Source of the DNA: Pseudomonas sp. CC6-YY-74
Lineage (GTDB): Bacteria > Pseudomonadota > Gammaproteobacteria > Pseudomonadales > Pseudomonadaceae
Assembly: GCF_002025205.1 (NCBI RefSeq)
Contig: NZ_CP019947.1
Span: forward strand, 4,855,501 to 4,919,500
Length of the DNA: 64,000 nucleotides
Direction: 5' to 3'
The position numbers were made by a program, and so were the translations under genes. Below the pieces are notes generated by a model. The model saw only the letters and a program-made list of their open reading frames with translations, did not search any database and was not told where the DNA came from. Below are positions 53,862 to 61,507 of the stretch, piece after piece (the stretch's first letter is position 1; the number at the start of each line of letters is the position of its first letter).

Positions 53862-55016
53862 TTACTCCCCCTGGCCGTCAGTTTTTGCGGTGCTCGAGAC
53901 CAGCGGCGTTTTGGCGGCCTGGACATTGCTCGCTGCGCTGACGCTGACTTCGTCGCCGGGCTTGATGAATTGCAGGCCCTCGGTGATCAAGCGATCGCCG
54001 CTGTTCAGGCCTTGGTTGATCAGCCATTGATTGCCGATGGTGCGGTCGGCCTTGAGCTCACGCAGTTCGACCTTGTTGTCCTGGCCGACTACCAGTGCCG
54101 TGGGCTGGCCTTTCAGGTCATGGGTCACGCCTTGTTGCGGGGCGAGGATCGCCTTGCGGTTGACCCCGGCCTGCAGCTGGGCGTGGACAAACATGCCCGG
54201 CAACAGGTCGTGATTCGGGTTGGCGAACACCGCGCGCAGGGTCACCGAGCCAGTGCCTTCGGCGACCGAGACTTCGGAAAACTCGAGCTGGCCAAGCTCG
54301 GCGTATTCGCTGCCGTCCTCCAGGATCAGCTTGACCCGGGCGGCATTCTCGCCGGCTTTCTGCAACTGGCCGCTGGCCAGTTCACGGCGCAGCTTGAGCA
54401 TCTCCACCGATGACTGGGTGACGTCGACATAGATCGGGTCGAGTTGCTGGATCACCGCCATGGCCTTGCTCTGGCCATTGCTGACCAGGCCGCCCTCGGT
54501 GATCGCCGAGCGGCCGATGCGCCCGGCGATCGGCGCCAGAACCTTGGTGTAACGCAGATCGATCTGCGCCCGCTGCACAACGGCTTCCGCCTGCAGGCGT
54601 TTGGCTTGCGCCTCGTCGAACTCCTGGCGGCTAACGGCCTGTTCGTCGACCAACAGCTTGTAGCGATCGGCCAGGGATTTACTCGACTGCAGCGAGGCTT
54701 GCGCGCTTTTCAGGGTCACGGCATAGGTCGAGGGGTCGATCTGGTAAAGCTGCTGGCCGGCTTTTACTTCGCGGCCCTCGGTGAACAGGCGCTTGAGAAT
54801 GATGCCGTTGACCTGTGGGCGCACTTCGGCAATGCGGTATGCGGCGGTGCGTCCCGGTAGCTCGGAGGTCAGGGTAAAGGCTTGCGGTTGCAGGGTGACT
54901 ACACCGACTTGAGGCAGTGGTGCGGCAGGGGCCGCTTCTTCTTGTTGGCAGCCGCTGAGCAGTGCGCTCAAGGCAACGGCGGTGACCAGCGCAGGGGAAA
55001 CTGGATTGAATCGCAT
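53862..55016 (-). CDS. ttgA: RND efflux adaptor (TtgA/MexA type)
   Basis: This 384-residue periplasmic membrane-fusion lipoprotein (lipobox LLSGC, Cys23) has a lipoyl/hairpin/beta-barrel layout: VRPQVNGIILKRLF, the alpha-hairpin (AQASLQSSKSLADRYKLLVDEQ), and IAGRIGRS near the lipoyl end. The ATG at 55016 (MRFNPVSPALVTAV) is used because GAGG precedes it by a few bases; a longer frame from 55055 lacks this. It ends four bases before the transporter start. Confidence 0.94.
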   Translation of the reverse strand: MRFNPVSPALVTAVALSALLSGCQQEEAAPAAPLPQVGVVTLQPQAFTLTSELPGRTAAYRIAEVRPQVNGIILKRLFTEGREVKAGQQLYQIDPSTYAVTLKSAQASLQSSKSLADRYKLLVDEQAVSRQEFDEAQAKRLQAEAVVQRAQIDLRYTKVLAPIAGRIGRSAITEGGLVSNGQSKAMAVIQQLDPIYVDVTQSSVEMLKLRRELASGQLQKAGENAARVKLILEDGSEYAELGQLEFSEVSVAEGTGSVTLRAVFANPNHDLLPGMFVHAQLQAGVNRKAILAPQQGVTHDLKGQPTALVVGQDNKVELRELKADRTIGNQWLINQGLNSGDRLITEGLQFIKPGDEVSVSAASNVQAAKTPLVSSTAKTDGQGE

Positions 55017-55105
55017 GGGAGCCTCGGTCGGGAACGTGGCAAGACGCTTGAGCAAAATGCCAGTGACAAATTTTGGGGAGAAGCTGGATAAGTAGCCTGC
55101 TAACC

Positions 55106-55136
55106 AATATACTTACGTTCATGAATGTTTGTAAGT
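55106..55136 (-). promoter_or_regulatory. ttgA promoter overlapped by the TtgR operator
   Basis: On the minus strand TTACAA (55134-55129) and TATATT (55111-55106) are 17 bases apart. The dyad ACTTAC (55111-55116) ... GTAAGT (55131-55136) covers the spacer and -35, matching the known TtgR operator design that represses ttgABC and ttgR. Drug binding to TtgR would release it. Confidence 0.75.
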
Positions 55137-55246
55137 GATTTTTAATACGCACAAGCACAAAATGTAAAACTCAGCCAAAGGCTCAATGAAAGCCTTGCCT
55201 GCTAACAGCTTGCTGCGTGAAGCCATCCTGATTGAGGGTTACTGCC

Positions 55247-55879
55247 ATGGTTCGTCGTACCAAAGAGGAGGCGCAGCAGACGCGCAGCCAGATACTCGAG
55301 GCGGCCGAAAAGGCTTTCTATGAGCGCGGCATATCGCGCACCACGCTGGCAGAAATTGCCAGCATTGCCGGCGTCACTCGCGGAGCGATCTACTGGCATT
55401 TCAAGGACAAGGCTGGCCTGATCCAGGCCATGCTGGATAGCTTGCACGAGCCGCTGGACGAACTGGCCAAGGCGGGCGAGAGCCCGGATGAGGTCGACCC
55501 GCTGGGCTGCATGCGCCAGCTGCTGATCACCTTGTTGCAGCGGGTGGCGCTGAATCCGAAAACCCGGCGGATCACCGAAATTCTCTTTCACCGCTGCGAA
55601 CTCACCGATGAGATGAGCGACCTGCGGCAACAGCGTCAAACCGACAGCGTGGAATGCAACGGCCGCATCGACCAGTCGCTGCGTAATGCGGTCCACCGCA
55701 AGCAACTCCCGGCGACCTTGGACACGGCACGCGCGGCAATCTGCCTGCATGCTTACATCGATGGCATCCTCAGCCAGTGGCTGCTGGTGCCGGAAAGCTT
55801 CTCACTGCAGCGCGATGCCGAACTGCTGGTCGATAGCGCCCTCGACATGTTGCGTGAAAGCCAGGCGCTGCGCAGGTAA
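55247..55879 (+). CDS. ttgR: TtgR-type TetR-family repressor of the efflux operon
   Basis: The 210-residue regulator has an HTH in TTLAEIASIAGVTRGAIYWHFKDK (residues 28-51) and a C-terminal drug-binding domain. It is divergent from ttgABC, with the operator between them, so it represses the pump and itself. ATG 55247 (MVRRTKEEAQQTR) gives the same length as TtgR; the ATG at 55232 is a weaker alternative. Confidence 0.94.
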   Translation: MVRRTKEEAQQTRSQILEAAEKAFYERGISRTTLAEIASIAGVTRGAIYWHFKDKAGLIQAMLDSLHEPLDELAKAGESPDEVDPLGCMRQLLITLLQRVALNPKTRRITEILFHRCELTDEMSDLRQQRQTDSVECNGRIDQSLRNAVHRKQLPATLDTARAAICLHAYIDGILSQWLLVPESFSLQRDAELLVDSALDMLRESQALRR

Positions 55880-56816
55880 GGCGGCGTTTGCTGCGGCTGC
55901 AGCCAGGTTTACTTGGGAGCCTGGTATAAATTTTCAGGTTTTCCGGGTGGCGCTTTCCGGCTGCAGGGTGAGCGAGTAGAGGAACAGGCCCCGTCCATGC
56001 GCTCGCCAACATTCCCGGCACTGTACGCAGGTTGGCAGTCATGCTCGGGCAGCACGCGCAGGTAGTTGATGGCAGCGCCTTTATCGCGCGCCGGGTCTTC
56101 ATAGAAGCGTACCCGTTCATGGTGCTGCAGCCAGACAATCGGCAATAACTGACCTGTTTGGTGCCCCCTCTCCAGCTCAGACGACTGCGCTATCCGACTT
56201 GCCGGGTGAGCGCTGCCAGAGCATCCCCCTAAGGCCTGTTGACGTTTCACCTAGACGGTCACAGGCAATCCATGCGCATCGACGGCCCGGTCGATCTTGC
56301 TGGGCTGGCCAGCGCGGCTGTTGCCAATGGCATCAGGATGATTACTGGTTGGGGAGCGCTCACCCGCATCCGCTAGAACATCCCTGAATGTTGCCGCTGC
56401 AGCGCTCGTGGTTGCGTATGGGTTCTTGTTGGCGCCGTGAGTCCCTTTTGTTTCAACTGTTACCAGGACCTGAATGGCTGCTCGCCCGGGCGCTACTGCC
56501 CGTCAGCCGGGTTGATGGGGGGATGGCCATTTGCCGAGGCGGTGCGCGTGCGGCCTGGGGTTCAAGTCGTCCGCATGCACGCCGAGTCCTGACATGCGGT
56601 CATTGACACCGGGGCTGACAGCGCTATTCTCGTTGTGTGGGAAAATTTCCCACACAACGATGCTAACTGGCTCCGAAGGATCGTGCGGGAACTGCAGTTG
56701 CACATTCATGTTGCAGATAGATGACCGCGCTGGTTGGCTGGCCGCTCCAATAGGCGGCTGACTGGTTATTGCATTCGATACGGGGATGATTACGCACCCC
56801 CAAACGGAGGTTCATC
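55880..56816. other. Long intergenic region, no clear gene
   Basis: 937 bases. Short frames on both strands (such as minus 55909-56250) show no domain, signal or ribosome site. A frame from ATG 56271 reads MRIDGPVDLAGLASAAVANG before a stop at 56374, which could be a fragment of a lost gene. A 29-base perfect palindrome is at 56631. The region may be a degraded insertion. Confidence 0.5.
56631..56659. repeat. Perfect 29-base palindrome
   Basis: CGTTGTGTGGGAAA and TTTCCCACACAACG are exact inverted arms around a single A. The length is unusual for chance, and there is no T run, so it is more like a dimeric regulator site than a terminator. It lies 158 bases before the Gly-rich gene. Confidence 0.7.
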
Positions 56817-57473
56817 ATGCTTCTGAAGAAATGTGTGTTGGCTCTAGCAATTGGCGGAATCCTGTCGGCATCTACCGTGCTGGTGCCGGATTACATCGGT
56901 GGTTTTTCCAGTGTGTATGCCAAAGAGGGTGGCAGCGGCGGCGGCGGTGGCGGTGGCGGCCACGGTGGCGGCGGAGGCGGTCACGGCGGTGATGGCGGCG
57001 GTCGCGGTGGCGACGGCGGCGGTCACGGTGGCGACGGCGGCGGTCGTGGCGGTGACGGAGGCGGTCACGGCGGGCGCGGCGGCGACGGCGACGGTCGCGG
57101 CGGCGACGGCGACGGTCACGGCGGGCGCGGCCACGACGGCAACAGTGGTCCAGGGAGCGCGAACAGCGGACGTGGCCATGACGGACGCGGTCATGACGGA
57201 CGTGGTCATGACAATGATGCGGATCACGAGGCTGGCGGACCGCACGGCGTCGGTCACGGTGCGGACGACGGTCCCGACCATGACGTCGGCGAGGCCCATG
57301 GTGTAGGCCACGGTGCGGACGACGGTCCCGACCATGACGTCGGCGAGGCCCATGGTGTAGGTCACGGTGCGGACGACGGTCCCGACCATGACATGGGCGA
57401 GGTCCATGGTGTCGGCCACGGTGCGGATGACGGCCCCAACCATGATGTTGGCGACGACCGCTCTGGGGCTTGA
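56817..57473 (+). CDS. Secreted Gly/His/Asp-rich repeat protein
   Basis: The 218-residue protein has a signal peptide (about 1-35, ending VYA) and a low-complexity body. A first block repeats GGDGGG followed by R or H (seven-residue unit); a second has GRGHD units; a third has four 18-residue repeats of GVGHGADDGPDHDVGEAH (57247-57462). It is very rich in Gly, His and Asp and lacks cysteine after the signal. This suggests metal binding or a hydrated surface layer, but no family is known. GGAGG at 56806 with six-base spacing gives a strong start. First gene of the 56.8-60.8 kb group. Confidence 0.85.
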   Translation: MLLKKCVLALAIGGILSASTVLVPDYIGGFSSVYAKEGGSGGGGGGGGHGGGGGGHGGDGGGRGGDGGGHGGDGGGRGGDGGGHGGRGGDGDGRGGDGDGHGGRGHDGNSGPGSANSGRGHDGRGHDGRGHDNDADHEAGGPHGVGHGADDGPDHDVGEAHGVGHGADDGPDHDVGEAHGVGHGADDGPDHDMGEVHGVGHGADDGPNHDVGDDRSGA

Positions 57474-57490
57474 ATAGTCGCTCCAGTTGT

Positions 57491-57523
57491 CCACAAAGCC
57501 CGGAGTTCCTCTGGGTTTTGTGG
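57491..57523 (+). terminator. Hairpin after the Gly-rich gene
   Basis: CCACAAA and TTTGTGG form the base of a stem, extended by CCCGGAG/CTCTGGG with G-U pairs around TTC. It follows the stop by 17 bases. The T run is short, so it may only partly separate this gene from the DUF6502 gene. Confidence 0.5.
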
Positions 57524-57658
57524 TGTTGGATCGGTAACGTAAACGGTTGTAGTGTTCTAGGTGATGGCGGCGGGATTGCCGAAAATCTCCAGCGCAGCAC
57601 TGGGCTGACCGCTTAGGGGAGACACCCCGCTCGTTACTATTCTTAAGGAATGCGTTGA

Positions 57659-58513
57659 ATGCAATTGCCCACCTTGCCTCCCTCCTTGTTACCGGCGCTG
57701 CAGTACGTCATGCGCCCATTAGTGAGGTTGATGCTCAGGAAGGGGGTCACCTTTACCAACTTTGCCGAACTGCTCAAACAGATATTCGTTGATGTCGCCG
57801 AGCGCGAATTCCGCCTCGACGACAAGCCCCCGACTGACAGCAGAATCAGCCTGCTGACGGGTGTGCATCGCAAGGATGTCAGGCGCCTGCGTGCCAAGGC
57901 GGTCGGTCAGGAGGCCAGCCTGCCAGAGGCCATTTCGTTTGGCGCTCACTTGGTCAGTGTCTGGCTGAACAACACGCCGTTTTGCGCGAAACCCGGCCGG
58001 CCGCTGCCCCTGGCTCGCCTGGCCAGCAATGGCGCTGAGTGCTCGTTTGATGGGTTGGTCGCTCAGGTCAGCAAAGATATCCGTGCTCGCGTTGTGCTGG
58101 ACGAGTGGCTGCGTCTGGGCATTGTGCGTATAGACGATCAGGATCGGATCCACCTGGAGACGATGGCGTTCATTCCGCAAAGTGGCTTTGACGAGAAGGC
58201 CGCCTATTTTCAGCATAACCTCCACGACCATGCCTGCGCCGCCGTGCACAACCTGACCGAAGGTGGAGAGCCTTTCTTCGAGCGCAGTGTCCACTACGAC
58301 AGTCTGTCACCCGCCGCTGTCTTGCAACTGCGTGAAGCCGTCAGGGCCGAAGGTATGCAGATGCTGATCGGCTTCAACCAACTGGCCGCCGGGCTGGAAG
58401 AACGCGACGTTGCGACCCCCGACGCCAGGCAGCGCATTACCATCGGCCTTTACTTCTACACTGAACCCAGCCCGCCAGCAGTCTCCACTCCGACCACGGC
58501 CAGCTCACCATGA
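57659..58513 (+). CDS. DUF6502 family protein
   Basis: This 284-residue, probably cytoplasmic protein has VMRPLVRLMLRKGVTFTNFAELLKQIFV at the start, then SLLTGVHRKDVRRLR, which looks like a helix-turn-helix-like segment (about 62-80). It has no signal peptide. DUF6502 has no known role; the HTH-like part makes a regulator possible. AAGGA nine bases before ATG 57659 supports the start. The stop overlaps the DUF5666 start by four bases, so both are translated together. Confidence 0.8.
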   Translation: MQLPTLPPSLLPALQYVMRPLVRLMLRKGVTFTNFAELLKQIFVDVAEREFRLDDKPPTDSRISLLTGVHRKDVRRLRAKAVGQEASLPEAISFGAHLVSVWLNNTPFCAKPGRPLPLARLASNGAECSFDGLVAQVSKDIRARVVLDEWLRLGIVRIDDQDRIHLETMAFIPQSGFDEKAAYFQHNLHDHACAAVHNLTEGGEPFFERSVHYDSLSPAAVLQLREAVRAEGMQMLIGFNQLAAGLEERDVATPDARQRITIGLYFYTEPSPPAVSTPTTASSP

Positions 58514-59871
58514 ACACTGCCTCGCGCCTTCTATGTGCCTTAGCCTTCATTTGCGCCCCGTTCCTGCTTGCGTCGTCGCTGAACGCTGCTCCCGCTTGCC
58601 TTGAGCCGGGTGGCATGGGCGGGACAGGCGCCGTTGCCACCGGAGGGGTCGGCGGTACCGGTGCGCCTGCTGATGAAGGTGGCATTGGTGGTACGGGCAT
58701 TGTGGGCACCATCACCGGGTTTGGTTCCATCTGTGTCAACGGCATGGAGGTACACTTCGATAGCAAGGTTTCGCTCAGCGAGAACGGCGTCCCCGCCAGC
58801 AGCAGCCAGTTGGCTATTGGTCAAGTCGTGGCGGTGGAGGCCGGCAGGTCACGCAGAGGACTGGAGGCGCGCAGCATTGCCATCCTGCATGCCTATGAAG
58901 GCCCCATTACCGATAGGGAAGCGGGCTCTGCCTCAATGCGGGTGATGGGGCAGTCCGTGCGCGTTGCTCCAGGTGCGCGCGTGGCCGAAGGGCTGCGCAT
59001 CGGCGAGTCGGTACGGGTCAGTGGACTGCGCAATGCTCAGGGCGAAGTAGTCGCCAGCCGGATCGATCGGGCACCGAACCTGGAGCAGGTCAGCGCCATT
59101 GGCGCCATCGCGCGAGGCGGTGACCTTCACGGGCTGGTCCTGAGCAAGCCGCTGGCGCCCAGCAGCGAGGTCCTGGTGCGCGGAACCTGGGATGGTAGGC
59201 AGTTGAATGTTGTCCAGACGCGTAGCGATCCAGGCATGCCCTTCGCCGGACGGGTGCGTAATGCGCTGGTAGAGGGATTGGTGCGTGGACAGCAGGGCGA
59301 TCGCATTGAGTTCGGTGGCTTCACTGCCTATGTGGATCGCAGCACCTCCTATTCCGGCGGGCAGGCCGCCGACCTTGCGGTCGATCAGCGTATCCGGGTG
59401 ACCGGCGTGTTCGACAAGGGGCGGGAAATCCGCGCCGAGCGCATCGAATTCTCCCGGGAGCAGCCCGCAACCTCCATCCGGCAGGATTCCGACCACGGCT
59501 CGTCTACGGCAGAAACCGAGCAGCACGAGAGTAAAGGCTCCGACCGGGACGGCCATGAGTCACGCGAGCGCAGCGACGATGGCGAGACGAGGGAGAAAAT
59601 CGAGCGGAGGCAGGAGTCCGCTTCCGGCGAACTGGAGCGTCGCGAGCGGATAGAAACACGCGAATCCGACGACCGCTTGGAAACCCGGGAGCGGATCGAG
59701 GTTTTCGAGAATGGTGTGCGGGTCGAGCGAATCGAGAGAATCGAGAAAATCGAAAAGCCGGACCGCGCGGATAAACCAGAACGGATTGAGCGCGTAGAAC
59801 GTGTGGACAAACCTGAACGCGTCGAGCGACCGGACAGGGTTGAGCGGCTGGATCACTCGGGGCCTCACTAG
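58510..59871 (+). CDS. DUF5666 protein with charged repeat tail
   Basis: The 453-residue secreted protein has a signal peptide (about 1-26, ending LNA), then a repeated Gly-Gly-x-Gly-Gly-Thr-Gly segment (three copies, residues 34-62) and DUF5666 domains (IVGTITGFGSICVNGMEV, VGQSVRV-type strands repeated to about 320). The last about 130 residues are dominated by Glu and Arg (RERIETRE, ERIERIEKIEK, DKPERIERVER), a likely single helix or coiled coil. Beta-rich domains of this family are envelope-associated with unknown role. Four-base overlap with DUF6502. Confidence 0.8.
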   Translation: MNTASRLLCALAFICAPFLLASSLNAAPACLEPGGMGGTGAVATGGVGGTGAPADEGGIGGTGIVGTITGFGSICVNGMEVHFDSKVSLSENGVPASSSQLAIGQVVAVEAGRSRRGLEARSIAILHAYEGPITDREAGSASMRVMGQSVRVAPGARVAEGLRIGESVRVSGLRNAQGEVVASRIDRAPNLEQVSAIGAIARGGDLHGLVLSKPLAPSSEVLVRGTWDGRQLNVVQTRSDPGMPFAGRVRNALVEGLVRGQQGDRIEFGGFTAYVDRSTSYSGGQAADLAVDQRIRVTGVFDKGREIRAERIEFSREQPATSIRQDSDHGSSTAETEQHESKGSDRDGHESRERSDDGETREKIERRQESASGELERRERIETRESDDRLETRERIEVFENGVRVERIERIEKIEKPDRADKPERIERVERVDKPERVERPDRVERLDHSGPH

Positions 59872-60066
59872 AGGCGGGATCGAGCCCTGCCGGAGGCAGG
59901 CATATGCCCGAACGGATTACTGATAGCCGGCTAAGCTAAGCAAGGCGGATGTCCACTCCGCTTGTCTGACCGGGGAACAGGGGTGATCGGGCTCCATGAA
60001 GGTTCTGTCAGGGTAGGGCAATGATCGTGAACTGAACTTCGATGTCTGGATCGCAACGAGGTAACC

Positions 60067-60819
60067 ATGAAAATCGCTCGCATGATCTTGCCAGGCCTGT
60101 GGCTATCCCTGGCCTTGCCAACCATGGCCGAGGATTTCACGATCTCGACGGGGCTTGATTACTCGCGGGGGAAATATGGGACCCCGACCACCAGCGAGAC
60201 CTGGTATGTCCCGGTGATCGCTAGGTATGAAACCGGTTCCATGATCTACAAGTTGACCATCCCGTACCTGCGTATCACCAATCCCGCGGTGGGACCGGAT
60301 GGCGAACCCTTGGCGGGGGACTGCGGCAGCGTTGAAAGCGGCTTGGGTGACACTGTGGCCAGCGCGGGCTTCGCGCTGTTGGACGGCAGTCGGGGGGATG
60401 GGCTGATGGTGGATCTGGTTGGCAAGATAAAGCTGCCGACGGCCGATGAAAACAACTGTCTCGGCACCGGCAAGACCGATTACTCCGCCCAGATCGACCT
60501 CGCGCAGGCCTTCGGCGCAATCAGCGGCTTTGCCACGCTGGGCTGGAAGAAGTTCGGCGACCCATCGGGAACTGACTTCCGCGATCCGATTTTTGTCTCG
60601 CTCGGCTTTGTTACCCGACTTGCTCCTGCGACTTCCGTGGGAGCGGTCTATGACTGGCGACAGAAAGTGACCTCCGGTGGCGATGAGACTCAGGAGTTCA
60701 CCCTGTTCCTGACCCAAAGGCTCAGCCCCTCCTGGAAGGTCCAGTTGTACGCGCTCAAAGGCTTTTCCGAGGCCAGCCCCGACTCCGGCGGTGGGTTGCT
60801 GCTCAGCCACTCGTTCTGA
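60067..60819 (+). CDS. Outer-membrane barrel-like protein (transporter family)
   Basis: The 250-residue protein has a signal peptide (about 1-21, ending TMA) and short beta strands, ending in a C-terminal aromatic (LLSHSF), which is the outer-membrane barrel signature. It resembles the phenol-degradation MetA-pathway barrel family. IARYETGSMIYKLTIPYLRI and VDLVGKIKLPT are typical segments. It lies 195 bases after the DUF5666 gene on the same strand. Cargo unknown. Confidence 0.78.
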   Translation: MKIARMILPGLWLSLALPTMAEDFTISTGLDYSRGKYGTPTTSETWYVPVIARYETGSMIYKLTIPYLRITNPAVGPDGEPLAGDCGSVESGLGDTVASAGFALLDGSRGDGLMVDLVGKIKLPTADENNCLGTGKTDYSAQIDLAQAFGAISGFATLGWKKFGDPSGTDFRDPIFVSLGFVTRLAPATSVGAVYDWRQKVTSGGDETQEFTLFLTQRLSPSWKVQLYALKGFSEASPDSGGGLLLSHSF

Positions 60820-60910
60820 ATCGAGGGCATGCTTGAGTGTTGACGCCGCCTCAAGGCTGGATTCAGCGTTCTGGAGCGCTTACTCGGGATACGCGCAGTC
60901 AACAGAAAGC

Positions 60911-60944
60911 AAAAACCCCTGATAATCGCTAGGATTATCAAGGG
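60911..60944 (-). terminator. Terminator of ssrA
   Basis: On the minus strand TGATAATC (60927-60920 complement) pairs with GATTATCA, flanked by CCC/GGG, and the hairpin is followed by TTTTT (plus AAAAA 60911-60915). It lies 18 bases after the tmRNA CCA end. Confidence 0.8.
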
Positions 60945-60961
60945 CTTAGGCTATTTTAAAA

Positions 60962-61349
60962 TGGTGGAGCCGGGGGGATTTGAACCCCCGTCCGCCAGTA
61001 CTCCGCTGTCGGTTCTACATGCTTAGCCGTGTCTACTGAGTTAACCCTTGGCCGCCCGACGGGCAGGGTGCTTTGGGCGAGTTGTGTAATTTTTAGCCAC
61101 TTCGTCCACAACGTACTACGCGGCGATTCTGTTCTATATGACAATCATTTCGGGTTTACAGACATCCCCTAATGATTGCTGGAGCCGAAGCTACCAGAAG
61201 TGCGACTAGGCTGCTTACGCAGCTAGTTGAGCACCGTAATTGTCATCATTGGCAATTATGGATTTTTGCAACAGTTTATTTACGAGTTCTGTTACCAACT
61301 CGGCATGCCCCTCGAGTTTTGCAACCGGCGTCGAATCCTAATCGGCCCC
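60962..61349 (-). ncRNA. ssrA: Transfer-messenger RNA (tmRNA)
   Basis: Minus-strand RNA of 388 bases. The 5' end GGGGCCGATTAGGATTCGAC and the 3' end GGTTCAAATCCCCCCGGCTC followed by CACCA form the tRNA-like domain, with the CCA encoded. The tag frame runs from GCC 61253 to TAA 61215 and codes ANDDNYGAQLAA, a Pseudomonas-type degradation tag. It rescues stalled ribosomes, with RNase R (also in this window) degrading the released mRNA. Confidence 0.97.
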
Positions 61350-61507
61350 AAAACTGTCTTGGATGAAGCTCTCGCAAGCTTCACGCGTAGTGTACGGCAA
61401 AGGTTGCGTAGCGTCGACCAGGCAATATCCAGGCGGACGCTGCCAGTCATGTGCAGCTATGCTTGCTGCTTGAAGTGGGTGCAATGTCTTTGGGAAGAGA
61501 CCTGATT

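Noticed and set aside
56844..57600. Long open frames on the minus strand opposite the Gly-rich gene
   Set aside because: They mirror the GC-rich repeats of the plus-strand gene, lack ribosome sites and give low-complexity sequence without features.
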